Positions 17,458 through 26,118 of a stretch of 64,000 nt of DNA are shown here, piece by piece (positions within the stretch are counted from its first letter, which is position 1; each line of letters begins with the position of its first letter). The stretch lies in assembly GCA_041521345.1 (NCBI GenBank), contig JBGOHB010000013.1. One strand, 5' to 3'. The position numbers were made by a program, and so were the translations under genes. The notes below the pieces were generated by a model. The model was not told where the DNA came from. It was given only the letters and a program-made list of their open reading frames with translations, and searched no databases. The DNA comes from Virgibacillus_N oceani_A. Lineage in GTDB: Bacteria; Bacillota; Bacilli; Bacillales; Amphibacillaceae.

Positions 17458-17818
17458 ACTCACTAACCGATTTTTTATGTGCTCGATCACTGTTTAACAG
17501 CCAATTATGCTGAAATATTTCAGTTACAGCGAGAAGTGCTCCGGTTAAAACTGCACCCCAAAATGTTACGGAGGTATTCACGAAAAACATAGCCCCAAAA
17601 TAAATCACGATAGCCGAGACACCCCAATCAATAAAAGTGCTCAGCCAGTTTGTATTTTCTTTTAGTATGGCAAGTTCCATTGCAAAACCAATAAAAGCTA
17701 ATCCTGCACCAATAATAATTGGCTGATACCAGCCTCCAAAATTGACATTCGGAAAAATCCAGGAAGCCAGGATGATTCCAATTGGAGTAACAAGTAACTT
17801 TACTACTAAACCAGTCAT
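17456..17818 (-). CDS. DUF2512 (YndM-like) four-helix membrane protein
   Basis: A 120-residue integral membrane protein with four hydrophobic segments (about 4-22, 29-49, 60-78, 83-101) and a charged C-terminus. The sequence pattern (LVVKLLVTPIGIILASWIFP and DWGVSAIVIYFG) fits the DUF2512 family of B. subtilis YndM, whose function is not known. Its terminator is shared with fhs. No operon partner is seen. Confidence 0.75.
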   Translation of the reverse strand: MTGLVVKLLVTPIGIILASWIFPNVNFGGWYQPIIIGAGLAFIGFAMELAILKENTNWLSTFIDWGVSAIVIYFGAMFFVNTSVTFWGAVLTGALLAVTEIFQHNWLLNSDRAHKKSVSE

Positions 17819-17915
17819 CTAATCCCACCTTTTCTATGCTGTAGGATTAGTATTTACAAATATATAAAGTTTATGAAACAGCTTTAGATGACATGTAGAC
17901 TGCTTAAGGCGACTA

Positions 17916-18983
17916 TTACTGTAAAATTCGTTTTGCGCCTAAGTATCTTGGTTCCCAGTAAGAATTGCTTAATTTACTGATTTCAACACCATTTGATTCT
18001 CCGGCATGAATAAACTCTCCATTGCCTATATAAATACCCATATGGGAGGGTCCAGGCTTATATGTTTCAAAGAAAACAAGATCACCTACAGAAGGGGATT
18101 CCACCGGCTGGGCAAAATTCCATACTTCACTTACCGTTCTGGGGATCGTTACATTTTGTGATTGAAATATATATTGAATAAATCCGCTGCAATCAAAGCC
18201 ACTGGGAGCTGTGCCCCCCCAGGTATAGGGAGACCCAATCATTGCCCGGGCTTCATTCACTACAGCATCCGTATGAGAAGCTTCAACTTTCACTTTTTTT
18301 ATTTCTTTTTCCTGCTTATCTTTTTCGTTCTTCGTATTTTTTGCTTCTTCATTTTCTTGATTAATTTCCGCATTTCCATTCAAATTCTCGGATGTTTCCG
18401 GGCTTTCATCCTGATCTGATTCATATAAAGCAGTTAGCGCTTCTTGGGTAATCTCCTCAGATAATTCTATGCCATGTTCTTCCTCGGCAATTTCAAGGGC
18501 TTGCTTTGTAAGCGGGCCATAAATGCCATCTAATTCCCCTTTATAATAGCCAAAATATTGCAATGCCTCCTGCACAATCTTCACATCTTCCCCGTGCATC
18601 CCGGGATAAATAGATTCGGATAGCTGCTCCACTTGATTCAGATACCTTTCCTTTTCCATTTTTATGATGGCGCCAATGGTATCTTCATCAGCCTGGCCGT
18701 AAGATGCTATATGGTGTTCGGTTTGTACTTTTTTTAGCGCATGTTCCGTGAATAGCCCAAAATCTCCATCTATCTCATCATCATAGTAGGATAATTTTTT
18801 TAATTTATGCTGCAGAATCTTAACCGATTCCCCGTGTTCACCGTACTGAAGCTGTTCTGTTTCCAATAATATTTCATTCTGCAATTCAGGGTATGCATCG
18901 ACGTAAAACATAAGGGGCTGACTCAGCACATAGCTGTATAAAACAGATTTTTTTACTACTTGCTCTACTGTACCGTTAATCAT
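17916..18983 (-). CDS. Cell-wall endopeptidase: two peptidoglycan-binding domains plus NlpC/P60
   Basis: A 355-residue hydrolase. Two PG_binding_1 repeats (about 45-105 and 125-190, each with YGEHGESVKILQ- or MHGEDVKIVQ-type openings and an IDGDFG/LDGIYG turn) precede a charged Glu/Lys linker and an NlpC/P60 domain (about 240-355). The catalytic Cys in FDCSGF and His in SHMGIYIGNGEFIH are present, so it should cut gamma-D-Glu-DAP bonds. The N-terminus (KKSVLYSYVLSQPLMFYVDAYP) is only a weak signal peptide. GGAAGGGG precedes ATG 18983. Confidence 0.88.
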   Translation of the reverse strand: MINGTVEQVVKKSVLYSYVLSQPLMFYVDAYPELQNEILLETEQLQYGEHGESVKILQHKLKKLSYYDDEIDGDFGLFTEHALKKVQTEHHIASYGQADEDTIGAIIKMEKERYLNQVEQLSESIYPGMHGEDVKIVQEALQYFGYYKGELDGIYGPLTKQALEIAEEEHGIELSEEITQEALTALYESDQDESPETSENLNGNAEINQENEEAKNTKNEKDKQEKEIKKVKVEASHTDAVVNEARAMIGSPYTWGGTAPSGFDCSGFIQYIFQSQNVTIPRTVSEVWNFAQPVESPSVGDLVFFETYKPGPSHMGIYIGNGEFIHAGESNGVEISKLSNSYWEPRYLGAKRILQ

Positions 18984-19137
18984 GCAAAAATCCCCTTCCT
19001 TTTTAGCTGTCTATAAAGTTTTATGAGAAACATCGCTACTTATGAATTACGGTTACATTACAATTCAATACAATACTATCATGAGTTCTTTATGTTACAA
19101 TAATAGTAAATGAACTATGATATTTGGAGGCAGCGCT

Positions 19138-20094
19138 ATGATTAAAGGTGAACAGGCTTATTTGGATTTATGCAAACATATTATAGATGAGGGTACAAAA
19201 AAAGAAGATCGGACAAACACTGGGACATATTCTGTATTTGGTCATCAAATGCGTTTTGATTTAAGCGATGGGTTTCCTTTATTAACTACTAAAAAAGTTC
19301 CGTTCCGGCTAGTTGCAAGTGAACTTCTCTGGTTTATCAAAGGGGATACCAATATACGTTATTTACTTGAACATAATAATAATATATGGAATGAATGGGC
19401 ATTTGAACGTTGGGTAAAAAGCGTTGATTATGGAGGACCTGATATGACCGATTTTGGAAATCGCAGTCAGCGGGATTCGGCATTTAAAAAGCAATACGAA
19501 GAACAAATGAACAAATTTAAAGATAAAATACTGAGTGATCAAGCATTTGCTTATAAATATGGTGAACTGGGTGCAGTCTACGGAGAGCAATGGAGAAAGT
19601 GGAAAACATCCCAAAATGATACGATCGATCAGCTAAAGGGGGTAATTGAATCTATTCGCACAACACCTGATTCTCGGCGCCATATTGTCTCTGCCTGGAA
19701 TCCCGAAGATATCCCGTCCATGGCACTCCCCCCATGTCATACATTATTTCAATTCTATGTTGCTGAAGGAAAATTATCTTGTCAATTGTACCAGCGGAGT
19801 GCTGACGTTTTCCTGGGAGTGCCGTTTAATATTGCAAGTTACGCATTACTGACTCAACTGATCGCCCATGAATGCAGCCTGGAAGTCGGAGAATTCGTGC
19901 ATACACTAGGAGACGCTCATATCTATTCAAATCATATTGAACAAGTTAATACGCAACTGGCAAGAGAAAAACGGGAATTTCCAAAACTAAAAATCAACGA
20001 AGATAAAAATTCCATATTCAATTTTGATTTATCTGACTTTGAACTGATTGACTATAATCCACATCCATCTATCAAAGCACCAATAGCTGTTTAA
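19138..20094 (+). CDS. thyA: Thymidylate synthase ThyA
   Basis: Makes dTMP from dUMP with methylene-THF, producing dihydrofolate. The 318-residue form carries the extra segment after residue 85 known from Lactobacillus and Staphylococcus enzymes. Catalytic Cys200 lies in LPPCHTLFQF; RRHIVSAWNP binds the phosphate; the C-terminal IKAPIAV closes the site. GGAGG sits 8 bases before ATG 19138, so that start was preferred over ATG 19117. dfrA follows 15 bases later and recycles its product. Confidence 0.97.
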   Translation: MIKGEQAYLDLCKHIIDEGTKKEDRTNTGTYSVFGHQMRFDLSDGFPLLTTKKVPFRLVASELLWFIKGDTNIRYLLEHNNNIWNEWAFERWVKSVDYGGPDMTDFGNRSQRDSAFKKQYEEQMNKFKDKILSDQAFAYKYGELGAVYGEQWRKWKTSQNDTIDQLKGVIESIRTTPDSRRHIVSAWNPEDIPSMALPPCHTLFQFYVAEGKLSCQLYQRSADVFLGVPFNIASYALLTQLIAHECSLEVGEFVHTLGDAHIYSNHIEQVNTQLAREKREFPKLKINEDKNSIFNFDLSDFELIDYNPHPSIKAPIAV

Positions 20095-20109
20095 ACAGGG
20101 GGGATAAAT

Positions 20110-20598
20110 TTGATATCATTATTAGTAGCAATGGATCGAAACCGTGTAATAGGGTACAAAAATGATTTGCCATGGCATCTTCCAAAGGATTTACGTTTTT
20201 TTAAAGAAAAAACTACTGGCGGAACGATTATTATGGGAAGAAAAACTTTTGAATCCATTGGCAGGGTTCTGCCAAAACGAGAGCATGTAGTTTTAACAAA
20301 GCAAGGAATTAATCTTCCGGAAGAAGTGAAAGTTATTTCTGATGTATCCACTGTAATGGATTTGAACAGGAGGGAACCGGAAAAGGAGTTTTTTGTGATC
20401 GGCGGAGGAAACATTTTCTCGCAAGTAATGCCTTATGCCGACAGAATGTATATTACATGGATTGATGAACCCTTTGAAGGGGACACCTTTTTCCCTGATT
20501 TTTCCAATGAGGACTGGCATTTAACTTCAAGGGAAAAAGGGGAGACGGATGAAAAAAACCCTTATGATTATTACTTTTTGCAATATGATCGAAAATAA
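20110..20598 (+). CDS. dfrA: Dihydrofolate reductase
   Basis: Regenerates THF with NADPH. The 162-residue protein starts with TTG behind GGGGGG and has the usual layout: LLVAMDRNRVIG, NDLPWHLPKDLRFFK with the catalytic acidic residue in LPKD, GGTIIMGRKTFESIG for NADPH, and FVIGGGNIF. It is the target of trimethoprim. It forms an operon with thyA upstream and mobA 17 bases downstream. Confidence 0.96.
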   Translation: MISLLVAMDRNRVIGYKNDLPWHLPKDLRFFKEKTTGGTIIMGRKTFESIGRVLPKREHVVLTKQGINLPEEVKVISDVSTVMDLNRREPEKEFFVIGGGNIFSQVMPYADRMYITWIDEPFEGDTFFPDFSNEDWHLTSREKGETDEKNPYDYYFLQYDRK

Positions 20599-20615
20599 TA
20601 AATCAAGGAGTTTTT

Positions 20616-21209
20616 ATGACTGTTACCGGAGTAATTCTGTCTGGAGGAAAATCATCCAGAATGGGAAAGAATAAATCTTTGTTATCTATAGAAAATAAAA
20701 AAGTGATTCAGCATATACATGATGAATTAACAAGCTGTACAGATGATCTGGTAATAGTTGCAAATGAGCCTTCAGCATATTCATTTCTTACCAGTAATAT
20801 TGTCAGTGACCGATTCCCGGGAAAAGGGCCATTAGCCGGACTGGAAACAGCTTTTTTTCATAAGAAAGCAGATGCTTATGTTGTCTCTGCCTGTGATACG
20901 CCGCTTATTAAAAGAGAGGTCTATAAGTATCTCTTGTCACGCCTCCACGATTATGAAGCAGTTGTACCTGTTTTCAATGAGCAAACTCATCCGCTATCGG
21001 GAATATATCGGCGGTCTGTTTTAAAAGCTGTACAGCAGCAGCTGGATAAAGATGAGCTAAAAGTGAAAAGTTTTTTTAAAAACATTCACGTAAACTATGT
21101 CGATGATTTTGCCATGATCTCGACTGAAGTTTTACAGCAGCATTTTTTCAATATGAATACACCGTCCGACTATGAACAAGCAAAGTTATTGTATGATTTG
21201 TCCAATTAG
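20616..21209 (+). CDS. mobA: Molybdenum cofactor guanylyltransferase
   Basis: Adds GMP to molybdopterin to make the MGD cofactor of enzymes such as nitrate reductase. The 197-residue protein has the GTP-binding ILSGGKSSRMGKNKSLL (7-23), the FPGKGPLAGLETAF region and the metal-binding SACDTPLI. It is third in the thyA-dfrA unit, preceded by AAGGAG. No other Mo-cofactor gene is nearby; a decayed narG lies 10 kb away. Confidence 0.92.
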   Translation: MTVTGVILSGGKSSRMGKNKSLLSIENKKVIQHIHDELTSCTDDLVIVANEPSAYSFLTSNIVSDRFPGKGPLAGLETAFFHKKADAYVVSACDTPLIKREVYKYLLSRLHDYEAVVPVFNEQTHPLSGIYRRSVLKAVQQQLDKDELKVKSFFKNIHVNYVDDFAMISTEVLQQHFFNMNTPSDYEQAKLLYDLSN

Positions 21210-21228
21210 TGAATTACATGTTAAACTA

Positions 21229-21257
21229 TTGATGTTTCTAATGGAAGGAAGTATAAT
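21229..21257 (+). promoter_or_regulatory. Promoter of the tat genes
   Basis: TTGATG (21229-21234), 17-base spacer, TATAAT (21252-21257). It lies just after mobA and gives a leader of about 75 bases before tatA. Confidence 0.68.
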
Positions 21258-21339
21258 ATGCTATGAAGATTCGTTTGTTTTTTGTTGTTTTAAATAATTG
21301 CTACCTTAATAAAGTCTATAACTTAAAGAAGGTGAAATC

Positions 21340-21543
21340 ATGGCCAGTATCGGTGTTCCAGGTTTGATTTTAATATTAATCGTTGCATTAGTTATATTTG
21401 GTCCGTCCAAATTACCAGAAATCGGTAAAGCTGCAGGTCAGACGTTAAGGGAATTCAAAAAGTCTGCAAATGACTTAACCGGTGATGTGAAAGATGAAGT
21501 AAATGAAGTAAAAGAAATAGCTACAAATGAAAATAAGGATTAG
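21340..21543 (+). CDS. tatA: Twin-arginine translocase TatA
   Basis: A 67-residue TatA subunit that forms the protein-conducting pore for folded proteins. One short N-terminal helix (GVPGLILILIVALVIFGPSKL), the FGPSKLPEIGKAAGQ hinge and amphipathic helix, and an acidic-basic tail are all typical. AAGGTGAAATC precedes the ATG. It is the first of two tatA-type genes before tatC. Confidence 0.94.
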   Translation: MASIGVPGLILILIVALVIFGPSKLPEIGKAAGQTLREFKKSANDLTGDVKDEVNEVKEIATNENKD

Positions 21544-21646
21544 AAAAATAAAGGTTTTCGCAGTTTACTTATGCAGGCGGGAAAGTCTTTTGTAAAGAGA
21601 ACACAATAACCTGTACCTGCCAAATAAATCTTTGGGAGTGAATGAA

Positions 21647-21823
21647 ATGTTAAGCAGTATTGGTATCCCGGGGTTAATTTTAATACTTATCATTGCACTG
21701 ATTATATTCGGCCCTTCTAAATTGCCGGAGATTGGCAAAGCTTTTGGGGGGTCCTTGAAAGAGTTTAAAAATGCTACAAAAGATATATCATCAGATAACG
21801 CTTCCTCAAAGGATGAAAAATGA
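21647..21823 (+). CDS. Second TatA/TatE-type subunit
   Basis: A 58-residue paralogue of the preceding TatA, with the same helix and FGPSKLPEIGKAFGG hinge and a shorter tail. GGGAGTG at 21634-21640 fixes ATG 21647; the upstream TTG 21632 overlaps that site. Two TatA-type proteins with one TatC suggests either dosage or different cargo. It may also do the TatB job, as in other minimal Firmicute systems. Confidence 0.88.
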   Translation: MLSSIGIPGLILILIIALIIFGPSKLPEIGKAFGGSLKEFKNATKDISSDNASSKDEK

Positions 21824-21918
21824 ATATTTATAGGGTGAAGTGAAGGTGTAAGGTATATAGCCTTGCATCTTCTTTTATGTTTATCAGATAGTCGTCCAAG
21901 GCTGCAAGAGGTGAAATA

Positions 21919-22671
21919 ATGGCTAAGCATGAAACAGAATATAATGACAAAGAAATGAATCTTGTCGGACATCTTTCCGAGCTGAGAAATAGGCTGATTG
22001 TGACCGCTGTTTTCTTTGTTGCATTTTTTATTACCGGTTTTATTTTTGTCGAGGATATATATAATTTCTTCATTAAAGATTTGGACTTTCAGCTAACCAT
22101 TCTCAGTCCTGGAGAAGCAGTTTGGCTTTATTTTATGATGGCCGGACTGGTGGCTATTACAGCTACTTTGCCGCTTCTTTCCTACCAAATATGGGCATTT
22201 ATTAAACCGGGACTGACCCCGAAAGAAAGAAAAGCAAGCATACCGTACATTCCGGCAATCTTTTTATTATTTGTGAGTGGTTTTGTATTTGGCTATTTTA
22301 TGTTTGTAGAACTGATCTTGCCTTTCCTGCTCAGTATCAGTGAAGGGATGTTTAACGAAATGTTCACTACGGAAAAATATTTTAAATTTGTACTCCGGGT
22401 GACATTGCCATTTGCTATATTGTTTGAAATACCGGTGATATCGATGTTCTTGACGAGTCTTGGGCTTTTATCTCCGGAATTTATGCGAAGAAAAAGAAAA
22501 TACGCCTATTTTATTTTAATTGTCATTAGTACCATGGTCACGCCGCCGGATTTAATATTACCGCTTATTATTGCAGTACCATTGCTCGTTTTATATGAGG
22601 CAAGTATATACTTATCAAAACTTGTTGCACGCAAAAAAGAGGAAAAACATCGGAATTTCATGGAAGACTAA
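21919..22671 (+). CDS. tatC: Twin-arginine translocase TatC
   Basis: The signal-peptide receptor (250 aa), with six membrane helices. The conserved HLSELRNRLI N-terminus, the first periplasmic loop with SPGEAVWLYF, and F..P.L.P.ER-type segment (IKPGLTPKERK) are present. It recognises RR-signal peptides and recruits TatA. GAGGTGAAATA precedes ATG 21919. yozE follows 12 bases later. Confidence 0.96.
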   Translation: MAKHETEYNDKEMNLVGHLSELRNRLIVTAVFFVAFFITGFIFVEDIYNFFIKDLDFQLTILSPGEAVWLYFMMAGLVAITATLPLLSYQIWAFIKPGLTPKERKASIPYIPAIFLLFVSGFVFGYFMFVELILPFLLSISEGMFNEMFTTEKYFKFVLRVTLPFAILFEIPVISMFLTSLGLLSPEFMRRKRKYAYFILIVISTMVTPPDLILPLIIAVPLLVLYEASIYLSKLVARKKEEKHRNFMED

Positions 22672-22683
22672 GAGGTGTAAGCT

Positions 22684-22899
22684 TTGCGTTCATTTTACCA
22701 TTTTTTAATGACTTATCGGGGGAAACTCAAACCAAATGATGAAAGTCGCCTTGCTGACTGGGCATATAAATCATTCGACTTTCCAAAGCATTCAGCTGAG
22801 TATGACGAAATCAGCAGATACCTGGAAACGAACAGCCCGTTTCCAGGTGCACTGACTGTATTTGATGAACTATGGGAAATCTATAAAGAAACTGATTAA
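22684..22899 (+). CDS. YozE family protein (UPF0346)
   Basis: A 71-residue protein of the YozE SAM-like family: FYHFLMTYRGKLKPNDESRLADWAYKSFDFPKHSAEYDEISRYLE is the hallmark (quoted here as positions 4-48 only in outline; key residues are the RG and the DFPKHS segment). The function is unknown. It starts with TTG behind GAGGTG and lies 12 bases after tatC, so it is probably translated from the same mRNA. Confidence 0.85.
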   Translation: MRSFYHFLMTYRGKLKPNDESRLADWAYKSFDFPKHSAEYDEISRYLETNSPFPGALTVFDELWEIYKETD

Positions 22900-22923
22900 T
22901 GGTGCTCTTGCAAGGGCGCCATT
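22897..22923 (+). terminator. Probable terminator after yozE
   Basis: Imperfect stem AATGGTGCTCTT / AAGGGCGCCATT with a 2-base loop and a poor T-run. Confidence 0.5.
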
Positions 22924-23299
22924 AATTTATTGTAAACCCGATAACAGAATCAAAGTTTATTTTTATTTCCCCGTTATATTTCCTTTTTAATATTATACAT
23001 TTCCTTTCTTTATCCATGTTTTTTATTTTTCCGGCGTAATCCATTTCAATTCCTTTTTCATAAATAGATAAGGTAACGGCATGCTGATGCACATAAGCTT
23101 CCTCAAGTTGATGATTCATATTTTCTATTTCCTGTGGATCCAATATCGGTTTCACTGCTTTTTTATCTTCTGCCCACAGTTCTTTAAGCAATTCTGCATG
23201 CTCCGGGAGCATGAGCGTCGACCATTTTATATTTCCTCTGTCCTGTACTATTTTCCTCACCTCTAAATTATTATACCGGAACATGCGTTCTTTATTCAA
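22922..23299 (-). CDS. YolD-like family protein
   Basis: A 125-residue soluble protein of the YolD-like family: RGNIKWSTLMLPEHAELL is its recognisable N-terminal motif, and the C-terminal half is beta-rich. In other Bacillaceae YolD proteins are often paired with a Y-family polymerase (UvrX), but none is next to it here. It begins with TTG 23299 after GGAAG. The downstream ATG 23284 lacks a binding site. Confidence 0.78.
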   Translation of the reverse strand: MNKERMFRYNNLEVRKIVQDRGNIKWSTLMLPEHAELLKELWAEDKKAVKPILDPQEIENMNHQLEEAYVHQHAVTLSIYEKGIEMDYAGKIKNMDKERKCIILKRKYNGEIKINFDSVIGFTIN

Positions 23300-23568
23300 T
23301 GTGATTTTCTTCCATTCGTGCTAATATGCTCAGCAGCAACCCTGGGGAGGAAGCCTATTTCTACACGAAATGTTTTCATTCTGTATTTTTCGCTATATTT
23401 TGCCCGAAATAGCAAACCAATTGTAAATTCCTGCGGTTTCCCGGGAAATAGTATTTCCTAATATATTTAATCACTATTAAAAACGATTTTGCTTTACAAC
23501 AGCCTACACAATTTCTGATAAAATACGTACAATAATCCAGACTAATATATGCAAAGGCGGAGATATAC

Positions 23569-24066
23569 ATGTTTTTCCCAAACCAGCGTCCAGGTAATGT
23601 CATGCCTAACCAAATGCGTCCTCCAAGCAATTTTATGATGCCTGGAAGAACAATGAATACCATGCCCCAGGCAAATAACACACCGGGGATTTTATCACGT
23701 TTATTGAACTCTCAGTCTGCTGCCGGAGTTGCCACCCCAGGGGGAGGAGGACTGTCCGGTGCATTAAATAATGTACAGCAAGTATTAAATTTAGTGCAGT
23801 CTGGTGCCCCCCTTGTCCAGGAATACGGCCCAATGGTAAAAAATCTGCCTGCTATGTATAAAATGATGAAGGCATTTAAGGATATGGACTCTGGTGACAA
23901 ATCAGAGGAAAGTTCCAAAGAATCCACAGATGACTTAGAAATTGAGTCTTTTGAGTCTATTGACTGGGAGAGCAGTGAAGAAAGTGGGGAAGAGGAACGA
24001 AATGGAAGGAGGGGAAAACGTGCACATAGCGGAAATGGGCAGTCTCTTCCGAAGCTATATATATAA
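23569..24066 (+). CDS. YqfQ-like (VrrA-type) protein
   Basis: A 165-residue protein: Met/Pro/Asn-rich N-terminus (1-45), a Gly-rich turn, then NNVQQVLNLVQSGAPLVQEYGPMVKNLPAMYKMMKAFK in outline (positions about 66-103), an acidic Ser/Glu tail and the short end SLPKLYI. The QEYGPMVKNLPAM core and the PKLYI end are features I recall for the YqfQ family, found in spore formers, role unknown. A CGGAG ribosome binding site precedes it. No operon partner. Confidence 0.7.
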   Translation: MFFPNQRPGNVMPNQMRPPSNFMMPGRTMNTMPQANNTPGILSRLLNSQSAAGVATPGGGGLSGALNNVQQVLNLVQSGAPLVQEYGPMVKNLPAMYKMMKAFKDMDSGDKSEESSKESTDDLEIESFESIDWESSEESGEEERNGRRGKRAHSGNGQSLPKLYI

Positions 24067-24147
24067 AATAAGTCGCCACACTTGATTTTTTATACAATAA
24101 AAGAAAAAATAGAAGTAGTATTAATTTATACTATTGGAGGTGCAGAA

Positions 24148-25110
24148 ATGGCTTCAAATATAGAAAAAGCTACATTTGCAGGCGGCTGCTTTTGGTGTAT
24201 GGTAGAACCATTTGACGAGCGGCCGGGTATTATAAAAATAGTTTCAGGATATACAGGCGGAGATATCGAAAATCCGACATATGAACAGGTCGCTTCCAAT
24301 GCAACAGGACATGTAGAAGCAGTGCAGATTACTTATGACCCGGAGATTATGTCTTACAAACAGCTTGTAGAAACATTCTGGCAGCAAATCGATCCGACTG
24401 ATCCGGGCGGTCAATTTAATGATAGAGGAGAATCGTACGAAACAGCGATATTTTATCATGATGAAGAGCAGCGGAAGGTTGCAGAAGCTTCCAAGCAGGA
24501 ACTGGAAGAAAGCAAAAAATTTTCAAAACCGATTGTAACAAAAATCCTTCCTGCTAAACCTTTCTACGAAGCTGAGGAAGAACATCAGGATTATTACAAA
24601 AAACAAGCTTTTCATTATCGTCTGTATAAGAAAGGATCCGGAAGAGAAGACTTTATTAAAGAAAATTGGCAAAAACCCGTTAACAAAGCAGATTTAAAAA
24701 AGAAGTTAACACCGATGCAATACCATGTAACACAGGAAAACGGAACGGAACGACCTTATCAAAATGAATATTGGGATAATGAAAAAGAAGGAATCTATGT
24801 GGATATCATCTCAGGGGATGTTCTTTTCTCTTCCCGTGAGCAGTATGATGCAGGCTGTGGGTGGCCAAGCTTTACCAAACCGGTCGATAATTATCAATTA
24901 GTCGAAAATATGGATACTACGCACGGAATGGTCAGGACAGAAGTCAGGAGCAAAAATGCCGATTCGCATTTAGGACATGTATTTGAGGATGGGCCAAAAG
25001 AAGCAGGAGGATTGCGTTATTGCATGAACTCTGCTGCCATGCGCTTTATCGCAAAAGAAGATATGGAAAAAGAAGGCTACGGAAAACATTTATATCTTTT
25101 CAAGGAATAG
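24148..25110 (+). CDS. msrAB: Methionine sulfoxide reductase, MsrA-MsrB fusion
   Basis: A 320-residue fusion of both stereospecific reductases. The N-terminal MsrA has GGCFWCMVEP with catalytic Cys14, and the C-terminal MsrB (about 185-320) has GCGWPSF and RYCMNSAAM with its catalytic Cys. MsrB lacks the two CxxC zinc pairs, as in the zinc-free type. TTGGAGGTG lies 7 bases before ATG 24148; the ORF is open upstream to 24082 without support. In B. subtilis the two are separate genes. Confidence 0.95.
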   Translation: MASNIEKATFAGGCFWCMVEPFDERPGIIKIVSGYTGGDIENPTYEQVASNATGHVEAVQITYDPEIMSYKQLVETFWQQIDPTDPGGQFNDRGESYETAIFYHDEEQRKVAEASKQELEESKKFSKPIVTKILPAKPFYEAEEEHQDYYKKQAFHYRLYKKGSGREDFIKENWQKPVNKADLKKKLTPMQYHVTQENGTERPYQNEYWDNEKEGIYVDIISGDVLFSSREQYDAGCGWPSFTKPVDNYQLVENMDTTHGMVRTEVRSKNADSHLGHVFEDGPKEAGGLRYCMNSAAMRFIAKEDMEKEGYGKHLYLFKE

Positions 25111-25123
25111 AGGGGGTTAAGGC

Positions 25124-25321
25124 GTGATTCATCTCAATTGGGAAAACAGGGAAAGCATTAAACAGATTAAATGTGTACATGCAGATGCAAAAAAGTTTAT
25201 TGTGAACAGAAAATTAACTCCAGGTAAAACGTATGATGTAAAAAATGAAACCGATGCGTTTTATTTTATTGTGGATAACAGTAACCGGATAGGCGGATTC
25301 CTGAAAGAATACTTTGAATAA
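25124..25321 (+). CDS. DUF6501 family small protein
   Basis: A 65-residue protein: it opens IHLNWENRESIKQIKCVHAD and ends in a FYFIVDNSNRIGGFLKEYF block. This matches my memory of the DUF6501 family, small conserved proteins of Bacillaceae with unknown role. It starts with GTG behind GGGGGTT, 13 bases after msrAB, so probably in the same transcript. A strong terminator follows. Confidence 0.75.
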   Translation: MIHLNWENRESIKQIKCVHADAKKFIVNRKLTPGKTYDVKNETDAFYFIVDNSNRIGGFLKEYFE

Positions 25322-25345
25322 AATAAGCATATAAAAGAAAACTGT

Positions 25346-25384
25346 AAAAAGCAGACGGGGTATTATTTCTCCGTCTGCTTTTTT
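25346..25384 (+). terminator. Terminator after msrAB
   Basis: AAAAAGCAGACGG / CCGTCTGCTTTTTT with a 12-base loop. Confidence 0.88.
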
Positions 25385-25390
25385 CTAAAT

Positions 25391-25640
25391 TTAATTCAAA
25401 TATAAATTGGCAAGCAGGATCCCTAAGCTTTTTTCATACATCTCCGGAAATTGCTCTACAGGCAGCGGGTTAACACCGCTGCCGAGTTCAACAGTAAATC
25501 CGGGTCTCCTGAAATCCTGTATGAACCAATCTTTATACCCTGCGAAACTATCAACGTATTGGACAGGAAGATAGCCGCTTACTCTTTCGTATCATTTACA
25601 ATCTCTTCGGATTCCGGAGGAGTTTTGGTTATTATCAAAT
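25391..25640 (-). pseudogene. C-terminal remnant of a LysM-M14 gamma-D-glutamyl-diamino acid endopeptidase
   Basis: The minus strand encodes the typical M14 C-terminus: SGYLPVQYVDSFAGYKDWF, then a RRPGFTVELGSGVNPLP block with the catalytic Glu, ending LLANLYLN before TAA 25393-25391. Upstream, PESEEIVNDT is in another frame, so there is a one-base frameshift near 25580, and homology ends near 25640. The N-terminal half of what appears to be the same gene is at 30000-30576 on the same strand, 4.4 kb away, with the bla locus between. The family trims muropeptides in spores and walls. Confidence 0.85.
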
Positions 25641-25659
25641 AAGTCTTTTAATTAAATCT

Positions 25660-25850
25660 AATGTTCGCATTACTCATCATGAATTAGAATCTTTGAAACA
25701 AGGAACCGTCATCCATCACATCGACCATAATAGTCCAACAATCAAATTACTAATTTAGTCCAAATTAGCAAATCAGATAATTCTCGTTTAGGTAACGGTA
25801 ATAATTCCAATAAAGAAATTAAATGTTTAATGGCGGGAGAAACTTTTCAC
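25660..25850 (+). pseudogene. HNH-endonuclease relic
   Basis: In one frame the plus strand reads LKQGTVIHHIDHNS, and after a one-base shift NNQITNLVQISKSDNSR. Together this is the HNH pattern (HH-x-D-x-N ... NN ... NL). No start codon, no complete domain. Such HNH ORFs occur in phages and mobile introns. It is immediately next to the broken M14 peptidase. Confidence 0.6.
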
Positions 25851-25969
25851 CAAAGAAAAAGAACCCTCAACACCTCAACCAAAGTTTTGAGAGTTCTAAC
25901 CCTGTACAACAGGAAATGGTGGGGGGATCCCTTTCCTATCCATCATTGTAATTATAACATGAGCAGATA
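25850..25969. other. Unassigned stretch between the HNH relic and the bla terminator
   Basis: Contains an imperfect hairpin AGAACCCTCAA / TTGAGAGTTCT (about 25870-25905). I see no gene. Confidence 0.4.
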
Positions 25970-26036
25970 AAAGGCAGGTTCCCTCTCGTTGGCGACGGCA
26001 GTCGCTAGCGGCAGCGTAGAGAGAAAACCTGCCTTT
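25970..26036 (-). terminator. Terminator of the blaR1-blaI operon
   Basis: Long hairpin: AAAGGCAGGTT / AACCTGCCTTT outer arms with an inner CCTCTC / GAGAG arm and a GCGAC / GTCGC mini-hairpin. On the minus strand it ends in TTTTAT and lies 83 bases after the blaI stop. Confidence 0.78.
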
Positions 26037-26118
26037 AAAAACCGAATAATACATAAAGGAATAACCCCCCACTTCTAACAGGGGAGCAAGGATAAAGTGG
26101 CGAACATTTTATTAAAGG

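Noticed and set aside
18162..18419. 85-codon plus-strand ORF
   Set aside because: Antisense of the Glu/Lys-rich linker of the NlpC/P60 protein; low-complexity shadow.
23376..23681. 101-codon minus-strand ORF
   Set aside because: Overlaps the yqfQ-like gene start antisense, with no binding site and no family resemblance.
25451..25642. 63-codon plus-strand ORF
   Set aside because: Antisense to the M14 C-terminal remnant.
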